From assembly GCF_030326305.1 (NCBI RefSeq), contig NZ_JACAKB010000001.1, positions 309,485 to 373,484 of the forward strand: 64,000 nucleotides of DNA. Direction: 5' to 3'. Shown in pieces: positions 34,743 through 43,330 of this stretch. Source of the stretch: Myroides odoratimimus (GTDB taxonomy: Bacteria; Bacteroidota; Bacteroidia; Flavobacteriales; Flavobacteriaceae). Numbering within the stretch: the stretch's first letter is position 1; every line of letters begins with the position of its first letter. A program made the translations under genes and the position numbers. The notes beneath the pieces are model-generated. The model saw only the letters and a list, made by a program, of their open reading frames with translations, did not search any database and was not told where the DNA came from.

Positions 34743-35282
34743 CTAAGAGAGTGGTATTCCATAATACCTTTTTAGTCTGCGTATGATCATAGAAGTAAGC
34801 ACCGTTATAGTCAGACCGATCACACACCCTAAGGTTACTGCTAAGCATCTAAACAGGGGAGTAGCCTCTACTGAGCTAGCAGTATGTGGCTGTACGAGTA
34901 TAATGATAAGGGCTACTAAGGCTACGCGAGCCATATTTAATATCTTGAATAAATAACAAGTCATAATAGTCAGAAATACACCTAATAGACTGATGAGAAA
35001 ATCAGGATTAGGATGAATCTCTAAACAGACTAAGCCGACAGCAGACCCTACTAGATTTGACTTAAATCGTTCTACAGATAGCTTTTTAGAATTCTGACCT
35101 TCTGGTGAGATAACTAGCATAATAGAGATTAAAGTCCACAGGATTTCATAGTTAGGATATTTTAAGAATAGTAGATATCCGATATAAAACCCGATAAAGC
35201 ATCTGGTTGTATAGATAATGACTGGGGATGTTATAATTCTAGTTATGAGAGTTCTTACCATAGATTTTTTTTGAGTGTGCAA
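34743..35282 (-). CDS. FUSC-like inner-membrane protein
   Basis: This 179-residue protein has about five membrane helices and the pattern SIMLVISPEGQNSKKLSVERFKSNLVGSAVG, here cut to its key residues PEG and RF.SNLVG, which resembles the FUSC/aromatic acid exporter family (YhfK, AaeB). It lacks the cytoplasmic parts of full exporters, so it may be a small version; substrate unknown. The start may be the ATG eight codons in (34743-35258). Confidence 0.6.
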   Translation of the reverse strand: MHTQKKSMVRTLITRIITSPVIIYTTRCFIGFYIGYLLFLKYPNYEILWTLISIMLVISPEGQNSKKLSVERFKSNLVGSAVGLVCLEIHPNPDFLISLLGVFLTIMTCYLFKILNMARVALVALIIILVQPHTASSVEATPLFRCLAVTLGCVIGLTITVLTSMIIRRLKRYYGIPLS

Positions 35283-35424
35283 AGGTAGGAACTCTCATTC
35301 GATATTGCAATAATATCTTATTTCTGTTTTTTATCTAGCTGAAAAGTATGAAATAATGTTAAAAAATAGTAAAAAACAAGATAAAGAAGACTTATGACAA
35401 TTTAGGTCTATCTCAAGCTAGAAA

Positions 35425-35712
35425 TTACGAAATACTAGTACATGCAAAAAATATAATAGAGATAATGGATAGTAAGATGGCTAGTATTGGGAATTTCTGA
35501 ACACAGATTTGTTTAGATTCTAGTAAGGTACAGATAATCGTCGGAAAGATAATCAGTCCTGTCAGAGACAATATCCAAGCTAATTCTATCAGATGTACAT
35601 ATTTAGGGCTTTGAACAAAGTCCGAAATAAGTGAGCCCTGAAGTATAACCACAAAAACTAGATTGTTTAATACGGTGAGCAGAGCCAGTTGGTTTAATAC
35701 TTTCTTAGTCAT
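35425..35712 (-). CDS. Hypothetical small membrane protein
   Basis: The 95 residues form three hydrophobic segments (about 8-30, 40-62 and 73-94) with a charged turn (LLESKQICVQK). No family recognised. It stands alone 140 bases upstream of the FUSC-like gene. Confidence 0.5.
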   Translation of the reverse strand: MTKKVLNQLALLTVLNNLVFVVILQGSLISDFVQSPKYVHLIELAWILSLTGLIIFPTIICTLLESKQICVQKFPILAILLSIISIIFFACTSIS

Positions 35713-35944
35713 GGTGGTGGTGGCTTTGTTGGTTTATAACAAAGTTAGTCAATGTATGAGAAAAATGTAAGGAAGGAGAGAGTAGTTATTGTTTTAAAAG
35801 TATATTAATGAGGTTGTTGTGTTTGAATAGTGTTACCTTTTTATGAGGTGTAATTCTATTGATTAATGGATAATTAGTTAAAAATAAAATCTAGATGAGA
35901 GTAATCCATTTGATAAATAGTATTTTTGCTAAAATTTTTAAGTC

Positions 35945-36469
35945 ATGCGTAAATTAGCCAATAGCGAATTGGATCGTAAAAATGTAGAAGAGTTTAAAGC
36001 TTCTGAGAAAACACCTATTATTGTAGTTTTAGATGATGTAAGAAGTTTACATAATATTGGGTCTGTGTTCAGAACGTGCGATGCTTTTTTAGTTGAGAAA
36101 GTATATCTATGTGGTATCACGGCTACCCCTCCAAATAAAGAAATACACAAAACAGCTCTAGGGGCAACCGAAACTGTAGAGTGGGAATATGCTAAGGATG
36201 TAGTAGAGGTAGTGAAGTCATTAAAAGAAAGTGGTGTATCTGTACAGTCTGTAGAGCAGGTAGAGAATAGCGTGATGCTAAATGACTTTAAGATATCAGA
36301 AGGAGCGAAATATGCATTAGTATTCGGTAATGAGGTAAAAGGAGTTAATCAAGAGGTGGTAAACTTAAGTGATGGAGTGATCGAGATACCACAGCTAGGC
36401 ACGAAGCATTCTTTAAATATCTCTGTAAGTGCAGGGATTGTAATCTGGGACTTATTCCAACAGATGTAA
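35945..36469 (+). CDS. SpoU/TrmH-family RNA 2'-O-methyltransferase
   Basis: The 174 residues form a minimal SPOUT domain. Motif 1 is DDVRSLHNIGSVFRTCDAF, motif 2 FGNEVKGV and motif 3 IEIPQLGTKHSLNISVSAG, with the trefoil-knot SAM site. It uses SAM to methylate a ribose in tRNA or rRNA; the exact target cannot be told. TATTTTTG at 35921-35928 fits a -7 box with a very short leader. Confidence 0.88.
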   Translation: MRKLANSELDRKNVEEFKASEKTPIIVVLDDVRSLHNIGSVFRTCDAFLVEKVYLCGITATPPNKEIHKTALGATETVEWEYAKDVVEVVKSLKESGVSVQSVEQVENSVMLNDFKISEGAKYALVFGNEVKGVNQEVVNLSDGVIEIPQLGTKHSLNISVSAGIVIWDLFQQM

Positions 36470-36495
36470 TACTGAGACAACAATTATATAGCGAA

Positions 36496-36528
36496 GAGCT
36501 ACTTCATACAGGAGTAGCTTTTTTTTAT
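36496..36528 (+). terminator. Terminator of the SpoU-type gene
   Basis: AGCTACT and AGTAGCT pair around 9 bases, followed by eight T. Confidence 0.85.
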
Positions 36529-36670
36529 GTTTATATAGCAGAAAATATTGACCTGTAATGCCCTCTAGTGGAGATAATGAATTATCATGGAGTTATTGAC
36601 CTCATATGGAGAATATGATTTGTATTAATTAGTTGATAATTAGTTGTTTGTTTTGTTCTTGACTAGAATC

Positions 36671-36752
36671 GTTCGGGTAGTACTTGGGTGAAGCTTTGGT
36701 TTTGCTCGGATAAAGACCTTTTTACCGAAGAATAGCAAAACTGTATCCGAAC
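36671..36752. repeat. Nested inverted repeat in the 400-base gap 36529-36929
   Basis: GTTCGG (36671-36676) pairs with CCGAAC (36747-36752). Inside, GTTTTGCT (36699-36706) pairs with AGCAAAAC (36734-36741), and CGG (36707-36709) with CCG (36725-36727). It resembles the element at 9282-9372 in style, not in sequence. The rest of the gap holds nothing I can name. Confidence 0.45.
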
Positions 36753-36929
36753 AACATCTGTACAAATATTGCATTTCATTGACTTTATAACGTTTATGAG
36801 TGGGATACAGCATGGTCATAAGCAGTCAAAATAATCAAAATAAGGCAAGGTAACATGTATAATTTAATGATATTATCACGTTATAGTAATGGACTAAATA
36901 ATATCTTTGAGATAAATAAAAGAGAAGTA

Positions 36930-37808
36930 ATGAAGATATTCGAAATAGGAAATGGACAGACTGTCATAAAAGGACCAAGTCATTATTATAGTTGTAATGA
37001 TGGGGATAGTACTGTGATACTATACAGAGGCGAGGATGATGATGAACCTCTGATTAGATTTAGTGTCATCTCTTTTAAGAGAGCTGAGGGAGTGACACAG
37101 AAAGTCCTTCTTCAAGACTTTAAGGATAAAGCCCGTCAGAAGAATGCAGAGGCTGTGACATATAAAGGAAAAAGTTATTTCTCTTATGTTAATGAAGATG
37201 AAGAGGAGCTATATATGCACCTATTCGAAGTGATGTATGGTGATGATATTGTCATAGTATCATTGACTGCGAATAAAGAGGATAGTGGGAGTGATGAGTT
37301 AGCAGTCTATCTAAAAGAAATAGAGGAAATGATCAGAAGTATAGATAGTCTATCTTCTCTAGAGTTTCCATTACTAGAGCCTAAGTATGATGATGTAGTA
37401 CGTCTAGAGACAGCATCGGCTAAAATATTAGGGATAGCGGCAGAAGACCTTCAGACTTATCACGAGAGTGGCGACTCTATAACGAAGTTACAGGAAATAC
37501 TGAATCTAAGAGAGTATGCGGTGAATGATTATGAATACCATCAGGCACTAGGTATCTTGTTCGGAGCATGTTTTCAGTATCAGTACAGTGATTTTCATTG
37601 GATAGTGGTACATGATCAGTATGGTAGAGAGTTGGCGTTGCAATATCAAGATTATGCTTTGCAATGTTTTCCGATTTCGATGATTACTAAGCGAATAGAA
37701 GATGAGGTAGACATCGATGTAATAGCCTTAATGGAGGATGTGGTACAGCATATAGAGACTGGAATAGAGCGTGATAAAGGGTATACACGACTAGAGTATA
37801 ATTATTAA
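36930..37808 (+). CDS. DUF3806-domain protein, paralogue 1
   Basis: I chose ATG 36930 (292 aa, AGAGAAGTA just before it); the frame extends 25 codons upstream with unlikely sequence. The N-terminal half is a strand-rich domain similar to that of the gene at 39072. The C-terminal part fits DUF3806: LGILFGACFQYQYSDFHWIV, then RELALQYQDY and FPISMITKRIE. Function unknown; no export signal. It is separated from its paralogue by a serine hydrolase gene. Confidence 0.65.
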   Translation: MKIFEIGNGQTVIKGPSHYYSCNDGDSTVILYRGEDDDEPLIRFSVISFKRAEGVTQKVLLQDFKDKARQKNAEAVTYKGKSYFSYVNEDEEELYMHLFEVMYGDDIVIVSLTANKEDSGSDELAVYLKEIEEMIRSIDSLSSLEFPLLEPKYDDVVRLETASAKILGIAAEDLQTYHESGDSITKLQEILNLREYAVNDYEYHQALGILFGACFQYQYSDFHWIVVHDQYGRELALQYQDYALQCFPISMITKRIEDEVDIDVIALMEDVVQHIETGIERDKGYTRLEYNY

Positions 37809-37903
37809 TAAGAATAATGGTCAAGAGATTGATTCTCTTTTTACCTATGTATAGCTGTAACATTTTTAGTGTAATAGCTCATAATTAATTATAATACATT
37901 AAA

Positions 37904-38965
37904 ATGATTAGGATGAACACCAAGATATTATTGCTCGTGCTGATGCTATCTTCTGTTGTATTTGGACAAGAGATACAGAAGTATAAGTTAGATCATTATT
38001 TAGACGAGGTTTCTAAAAATAATACAGAAGCAGGTAGTCTCTCTATTTTTAAAAAAGGAGAAGAAGTCTATCATAAAGACTTTGGACATGATAATTTACC
38101 TGACACCTCGTCTGATGAGAATAAGATGTATCAGATAGGCTCTGTGACTAAGCTTTATACTGCTGTGATTATATTTAAGTTAATAGAAGAGGGCAAATTA
38201 GAATTGACCACTAAGTTATCTGACTTCTACTCTGATATGCCTAATGCTGATCGTATCACGATCAAGAATCTATTAGATCACAGTAGTGGACTAGGTAGCT
38301 ATGTAGTCAAAAATGGTGAAGTGTGGGTAACAGAGAAAGTGACAGAGCAGGAGATACTTAATCTGATTAAAGAACAAGGAGTGAAGTTTGCTCCTGATAC
38401 AGATAGAGCATATTCTAATTCGGCTTATTATCTATTGACTAAAATAATAGAGAAGGTGACTGATAAGCCATATCATTTATTAATCAATCAGTACATCGTG
38501 AATCCATTGCAGTTAAAAAGTACATACTCTGCTAAATCTATGCCTATCTATGTGCATAAGCCATATCAGTTTGAATATGGGAAATGGGTAGAAATGGTAG
38601 ACATTAACCCGATGAACATTATAGGTGTGGGAGATTTGACTACGACTACTAAAGAGTTGAATATCTTTATTTATAATTTATTTCAAGGCAAAGTAATTAC
38701 ATCAGCATCTTTAGAATCAATGTTGCCCAAAAAGATAGAAGGTAAATATGGGAGAGGTATAATGCATTTAGTCTATGACGATGTATGCTTCTATGGACAT
38801 GGTGGAGATACACTAGGGACGCATACGATGCTAGTATACAATCCTGATGATGAAGTATCTATAGCTTATAGTAGTAACGCTCAGCAGGTACCTAATGAGG
38901 TGTTTCTTAGTATTGTGAATATGCTGTATCATAAAGAGTATAAACTGCTGAAAGAAAAGGACTAA
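37904..38965 (+). CDS. Exported beta-lactamase-fold serine hydrolase
   Basis: This 353-residue protein has a signal peptide (cleavage after FGQ; start 37904 or the ATG at 37913). The class C/PBP-like motifs are SVTK (about residue 74), YSNSAY (about 167) and the HGG variant YGHGGDTLG (about 295) in place of KTG. It is probably a periplasmic peptidase or esterase, not a true resistance beta-lactamase. It sits between two DUF3806 genes and ends at a terminator. Confidence 0.8.
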   Translation: MIRMNTKILLLVLMLSSVVFGQEIQKYKLDHYLDEVSKNNTEAGSLSIFKKGEEVYHKDFGHDNLPDTSSDENKMYQIGSVTKLYTAVIIFKLIEEGKLELTTKLSDFYSDMPNADRITIKNLLDHSSGLGSYVVKNGEVWVTEKVTEQEILNLIKEQGVKFAPDTDRAYSNSAYYLLTKIIEKVTDKPYHLLINQYIVNPLQLKSTYSAKSMPIYVHKPYQFEYGKWVEMVDINPMNIIGVGDLTTTTKELNIFIYNLFQGKVITSASLESMLPKKIEGKYGRGIMHLVYDDVCFYGHGGDTLGTHTMLVYNPDDEVSIAYSSNAQQVPNEVFLSIVNMLYHKEYKLLKEKD

Positions 38966-38972
38966 AATAGAC

Positions 38973-39000
38973 AAGCTAACGCAATGGTTAGCTTTTTTTA
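38973..39000 (+). terminator. Terminator of the serine hydrolase gene
   Basis: AAGCTAAC and GTTAGCTT pair around 6 bases, then a T-run. Confidence 0.85.
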
Positions 39001-39071
39001 TAAGATGGTAATATAACTTTTATGACTACAATAAAAAAGGTATATTTATCTAAGGATCATAAGTAACGTGT

Positions 39072-39917
39072 ATGCAATATATAGATTTAGGAGTAGAGAA
39101 GTTAGTATTAGTAATACCTGATGAGTATGATGTAGAGTTAGCAGATTATGGAGGGTTTTTCTTGACTAAAGATGGAGTGAGTTATCTGCCTTATATCTCT
39201 GTGTATGATATAAAAACAGTAGGGGGAGACGACTTTGACTTCGAGCAGGTGTTAGAGGACTTTACTACTGAAGCGAGTCATATAGAAGTGGAGGTAAAGG
39301 AGGTGGGAGATAAGTTCTATTATATGACAGAGCTAGAGATAGAAGATCTATATATCTATGAGTATTCTGTACTGTATAACAATGTACGCTTTGAGCTACA
39401 ATTATTCATCAGTCAGTCAGATGTAAATTCTGAGTTAGAAAGAGATTATCTAGAAGAGGTAGTACAGATGATAGAGTACGTAGGGATAGTCCTTAATGAA
39501 GAACACTGTAGTCAAACACTGACTCCTGAAGAACTCGAGTTTATAGAGTCTAGCGTAAGCACACTCTTAGGAGCAAATAAATATGAGCTAAAACCAGTAT
39601 TTGATTCTGGTAAAGCGTTAGACATTCTGCAGTGGTTATTCGATGAGCAGTGCTTTGATCTAAAGGATAAAGAATATCTAGGTAAGTTAGGGTTGTTATT
39701 TGGGGCATTACTTCGTTATTATTATATCGATTTTGAATGGGTAGGTGTAGAAGGTGACCTAGGCTATGAGTACGCTTTACAGTATAAGGATACAGAGGTT
39801 ATTATTTTTCCGATTAGTCTAGTAGTCTCTCGATTAGAAGCAGGAGAACATATCCAAATAGCACGTTTATTAGATAAAATATTTCAATCTGTAGAAGATC
39901 AGTTCGAGAATGAATAA
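39072..39917 (+). CDS. DUF3806-domain protein, paralogue 2
   Basis: This 281-residue protein shares its layout with the gene at 36930. The DUF3806-like part reads LGLLFGALLRYYYIDFEWVG, YEYALQYKDTE and FPISLVVSRLE, line by line similar to paralogue 1. It is very acidic and soluble. Function unknown; a terminator separates it from the serine hydrolase gene, so it has its own promoter. Confidence 0.65.
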   Translation: MQYIDLGVEKLVLVIPDEYDVELADYGGFFLTKDGVSYLPYISVYDIKTVGGDDFDFEQVLEDFTTEASHIEVEVKEVGDKFYYMTELEIEDLYIYEYSVLYNNVRFELQLFISQSDVNSELERDYLEEVVQMIEYVGIVLNEEHCSQTLTPEELEFIESSVSTLLGANKYELKPVFDSGKALDILQWLFDEQCFDLKDKEYLGKLGLLFGALLRYYYIDFEWVGVEGDLGYEYALQYKDTEVIIFPISLVVSRLEAGEHIQIARLLDKIFQSVEDQFENE

Positions 39918-40038
39918 GTGTAGCTAGATACGTTCTTAATTTAGGTTAAGTGTATGAGGGTGTTAGAGGTTATACATTTGTCTCATACAAAACGCTACTG
40001 ATAAGACAGTGGTTATAACCTTAAAAAATAGAATTATT

Positions 40039-40569
40039 ATGACAAATACAGTTTGGAATATCGACCCTACACATTCAGAAATAGGATTTAAAGTAAAACA
40101 CATGATGTTTACGAATGTATCAGGTAAGTTTAATGACTTCACATCGACAATTAAGAATGTAGATGCAGCATTCGAAACTTCAGAAATATCATTTACAGCA
40201 AAGGTAGCTTCTATAGATACAAATAATGCAGATAGAGATACTCACCTAAAAAGTGCGGATTTCTTCGAAACAGAGCTTTATCAAGATATCGTGTTTACTT
40301 CTACTTCTATTCAGAAAAAAACAGACAACTACTATGTAGTAACTGGTATGCTAACAATAAAGGGAGTGACAAAAGAGGTAGCATTTAATACAGAATATAG
40401 TGGAGTACTAGTAGACCCATGGGGAAATACTAAGATAGGACTGTCTCTAGAGTCTAAGATTAACCGTAAAGAGTTTGGACTGACTTGGAATGCTGGTTTA
40501 GAGACAGGTGGAGTGTTAGTAGGAGAGGATATTAAGTTATTCGCTGAAGTGCAGTTCGCTAAAGCTTAA
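40039..40569 (+). CDS. YceI-family protein
   Basis: I chose ATG 40039 (176 aa) because the family begins with WNIDPTHSEIGFKVKHMMF; a GTG at 40009 would add ten unlikely residues. YceI proteins are lipocalin-like and bind polyprenoid-type lipids. Most are exported, but this one has no signal peptide, so it is probably cytoplasmic. The final motif RKEFGLTWNAGLETGG is typical. A strong terminator follows. Confidence 0.9.
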   Translation: MTNTVWNIDPTHSEIGFKVKHMMFTNVSGKFNDFTSTIKNVDAAFETSEISFTAKVASIDTNNADRDTHLKSADFFETELYQDIVFTSTSIQKKTDNYYVVTGMLTIKGVTKEVAFNTEYSGVLVDPWGNTKIGLSLESKINRKEFGLTWNAGLETGGVLVGEDIKLFAEVQFAKA

Positions 40570-40610
40570 TGATGTCTTCATAGATGTAAATTTTTAATAT
40601 ACAAGTGCGA

Positions 40611-40645
40611 AAGCCTTCAAAGGGATCCTTTGAAGGCTTTTTTTT
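40611..40645 (+). terminator. Terminator of the yceI-type gene
   Basis: AAAGCCTTCAAAGG-type stem with CCTTTGAAGGCTTT (about 40611-40640), then a T-run. Confidence 0.9.
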
Positions 40646-40737
40646 GTATTTGAGAATTAAGTGATTTTATTATATTTGTTTTCTTAGTCACTATGTAATG
40701 ACTATATAAGATAACTGAACTTAATATACAGAGAATA

Positions 40738-41460
40738 ATGAGTTGTAAAACGTCTCATACAGATTTATCAACAGGATATTGTCCTGATTGTGGAGAATCA
40801 ATTAAGCTAAAGAGAATAGATAGTCACTATGTTTTGCATGAGATAAGCCACGTTTTACACGTTGAGAAAGGTATATTCTATACTATAAAAGAACTATTGC
40901 TAAAACCAGGTATTACAGTTCAGAAGTTTATTACTGAGGATAGAAGTAAATTAGTAAAGCCTATTATATTCATTATTATAGCTTCTCTTATTTATTCCCT
41001 TATTGCTCATTATTTTCACATAGAGAGTTTTGTTTCTTACCATCATTCAGGAGGTGGAGGAGTGGCAGATAGTATATTTCTCTGGGGAGATACTCATTCA
41101 GGGTATATGAATATAATTATAGGAGTGTTTATAGCGGTATGGGCTAAGGTGTTATTTAAAAAACACTATTTTAATTTATTTGAGATATTGATTCTATTGT
41201 GCTTTGTGACAGGAATGTCTATGTTGATATTTTCTGTGTTTGCTATTATACAAGGGATAGTAAAGGTTAATCTAATGGCGATTGCAGGAGTGGTAGGAGT
41301 GCTTTATTGTACTTGGGGAATAGGCCAGTTCTTTGAAGTGAGAAGTATAAAGAGTTATTTGAAAGCTTTCTTTGCTTATGTTTTAGGGATGCTTACATTC
41401 TCAGTATTAGTGATTATAATAGGAGAGCTACTTGATTATGTCATACTCCAAAGTAAGTAA
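40738..41460 (+). CDS. DUF3667 membrane protein
   Basis: The 240 residues start with a short zinc ribbon (Cys3, then CPDC at about 18), followed by HEISHVLHVEKGIFYTIKEL and LLLKPGITVQKFI, the DUF3667 signature. About five membrane helices follow. DUF3667 proteins are frequent in Bacteroidota and of unknown role. It has its own terminator, shared with the converging gene. Confidence 0.85.
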   Translation: MSCKTSHTDLSTGYCPDCGESIKLKRIDSHYVLHEISHVLHVEKGIFYTIKELLLKPGITVQKFITEDRSKLVKPIIFIIIASLIYSLIAHYFHIESFVSYHHSGGGGVADSIFLWGDTHSGYMNIIIGVFIAVWAKVLFKKHYFNLFEILILLCFVTGMSMLIFSVFAIIQGIVKVNLMAIAGVVGVLYCTWGIGQFFEVRSIKSYLKAFFAYVLGMLTFSVLVIIIGELLDYVILQSK

Positions 41461-41462
41461 AT

Positions 41463-41503
41463 AAAGAACGTCCCATGATATACTATCATGGGACGTTCTT
41501 TAT
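41463..41503. terminator. Strong bidirectional terminator
   Basis: AAAGAACGTCCCATGATA pairs perfectly (18 bp) with 41484-41501 around three bases, between two converging genes. Confidence 0.9.
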
Positions 41504-41505
41504 AG

Positions 41506-42066
41506 TTAGAAACTGTTTAGCTTCATATATCCTAGTTCTATGTGATCTTCTGTTAGAGGTTCTATAGAAGGAGTTATTTTGATAGCGTACTGCTGTTTTA
41601 AATCTTCATTTAAGATTTCCTCCATCTCATAGATATCATCTACATCTAGACCATACTTATTATCTACGTGACTATATCCTCTCGGAGGCAGGTTATACTC
41701 TTCATAGAAGTCTGTACTCTTTACATACTGGATGGCTTCTTTCTGACTATTAGCGACTACTAGACACGTCTGGTGGAATTCGTCAAAAATACCTGGTTTA
41801 TATCCACCTAGGTTGATAAAGAATAACTTTAGATCATTAGGTTCGTGCGTTTCTCTAGAGACTACTTCTATGCGATGACGTTGTACAGATGTTACTTCTC
41901 TCCATGCATCTACGTGTAGTTTAGGCCCTGCTTCTGGCCAAAAGTCAACTATCTGTGGGATGAGGTCTTTCATCTGTGTACCTATGCCGAAGTAGATATC
42001 ATGCTGTTCTATATGACGTCCTGGAGGAGTGACTCCTAGCATGGTCATAAATAGTTTATTCGTCAT
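41506..42066 (-). CDS. DUF1543 protein
   Basis: This 186-residue soluble protein starts KLFMTMLGVTPPGRHIEQHD and contains LFFINLGGYKPGIFDEFH, both typical of DUF1543, an uncharacterised family. It overlaps the end of the folK-dNK gene by 11 bases and is probably made from the same mRNA. Confidence 0.8.
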   Translation of the reverse strand: MTNKLFMTMLGVTPPGRHIEQHDIYFGIGTQMKDLIPQIVDFWPEAGPKLHVDAWREVTSVQRHRIEVVSRETHEPNDLKLFFINLGGYKPGIFDEFHQTCLVVANSQKEAIQYVKSTDFYEEYNLPPRGYSHVDNKYGLDVDDIYEMEEILNEDLKQQYAIKITPSIEPLTEDHIELGYMKLNSF

Positions 42067-43204
42067 GTTTCACTAATTTATGTTGGATCTTATCTAAGAT
42101 GTAGATATAGTCTTCTTGATTAGCTACGAAGTCTAAGTCTGATATGTCGATGATCAATACTTTGTCTGCAGGCATTGTCTTGATATAGTTAAAATAGCCT
42201 TGGTTCACTTGATCTAAGTAAGTACCTGGTATTTCACTTTCGTAAGAACGACCACGTTTTTGTATATTCTCTAATAAGCGATCTGTGTTCTGGTATAGGT
42301 ATACATATAGATCAGGCTTAGGGGTCTCTTTATACATAATCTCAAATATCTGCTGATACAGCTTGAACTCGTCTTCTTCTAAAGTAATTTGAGCAAAGAT
42401 GATAGACTTGTAGATATAGTAATCAGCAATGATAAACTCTTTAAAAAGGTCAAACTGTGCTAAGTCATCCGATAGCTGTGAGTATCTGTCTGCTAAGAAT
42501 GACATCTCTAATGGAAATGCATATCTAGTAGCATCTTTATAAAACTTAGGCAAGAAAGGGTTGTCCGCAAAACCTTCTAGAATATTCTTTGCATTAAAGT
42601 CTTCTGATATACGATTAGTTAAGGTAGTCTTACCAGCACCTATATTTCCTTCTATAGCGATAAAGTTTACATGAGTAAAGCCATATTGAAGAATTGGACT
42701 TTTTATCTCTCCTACAATCTTAAAAGATGTTTTATCTTTACAGTTATTCAATAATTCTTTGAAACTTTGTTTTAGTATAGGGTGTGCCCATTCTAAGTTT
42801 AGATCTGCGCATGGCTGTAGTACGAACTGTCTGTCTTGCATCAAGGGATGAGGTACAGATAGATTGTCAGTATTATACACTTCTTGGTTATAAGAGATAA
42901 TATCGATATCTATTAGTCTAGCACTATACCCTACTGTGTGCTGTGGACGTATTCTGCCTAGTATTTGTTCTATTTCGAGTACCTTTAGAATGACCGTTTC
43001 AGCCTTTAGCGTACTGTGTAATAATACAGCACAATTAAAGAAAGGATCGCTCTCAAAACCCCAAGCAGGAAATTCGTAAATAGGTGATATTTTAATGACT
43101 GTACCAATATGCTTGTTAATCAGCTCGATAGATTTCTCTATGTTAGATAATTTATCTCCTTGATTAGAACCTATTGATAATACTATTTGATTTTGCGTAA
43201 ACAT
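42056..43204 (-). CDS. folK: Fusion of HPPK (FolK) and deoxynucleoside kinase
   Basis: Residues 1-160 or so are 6-hydroxymethyl-dihydropterin pyrophosphokinase, which transfers pyrophosphate from ATP in folate synthesis: SIGSNQGDK, then RLIDIDIISY (magnesium-binding Asp pair) and VPHPLMQDRQFVLQP. Residues 180-382 are a deoxynucleoside kinase of the dGK/dAK type: Walker A IEGNIGAGKTT, the DR-type FLADRYSQLS and the lid RGRSYE. The fusion links folate and nucleotide salvage steps and is, to my knowledge, known in Flavobacteria. The DUF1543 gene follows with overlap. Confidence 0.92.
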   Translation of the reverse strand: MFTQNQIVLSIGSNQGDKLSNIEKSIELINKHIGTVIKISPIYEFPAWGFESDPFFNCAVLLHSTLKAETVILKVLEIEQILGRIRPQHTVGYSARLIDIDIISYNQEVYNTDNLSVPHPLMQDRQFVLQPCADLNLEWAHPILKQSFKELLNNCKDKTSFKIVGEIKSPILQYGFTHVNFIAIEGNIGAGKTTLTNRISEDFNAKNILEGFADNPFLPKFYKDATRYAFPLEMSFLADRYSQLSDDLAQFDLFKEFIIADYYIYKSIIFAQITLEEDEFKLYQQIFEIMYKETPKPDLYVYLYQNTDRLLENIQKRGRSYESEIPGTYLDQVNQGYFNYIKTMPADKVLIIDISDLDFVANQEDYIYILDKIQHKLVKHDE

Positions 43205-43330
43205 GGGGCAAAGTAAATAAAAGAAAATTGAATAATCGTTACTTTTGTATCAGTTAATAATGCAAATTTACGGGTATAATCTGTAACTTTTTTTATAATT
43301 TGAATACTAATAAGATAAATTGTTTTTAAT

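Noticed and set aside
37904-38965. Antibiotic-resistance beta-lactamase
   Set aside because: The SxxK and YxN motifs fit the fold, but HGG replaces KTG and the length fits PBP-like peptidases or esterases.
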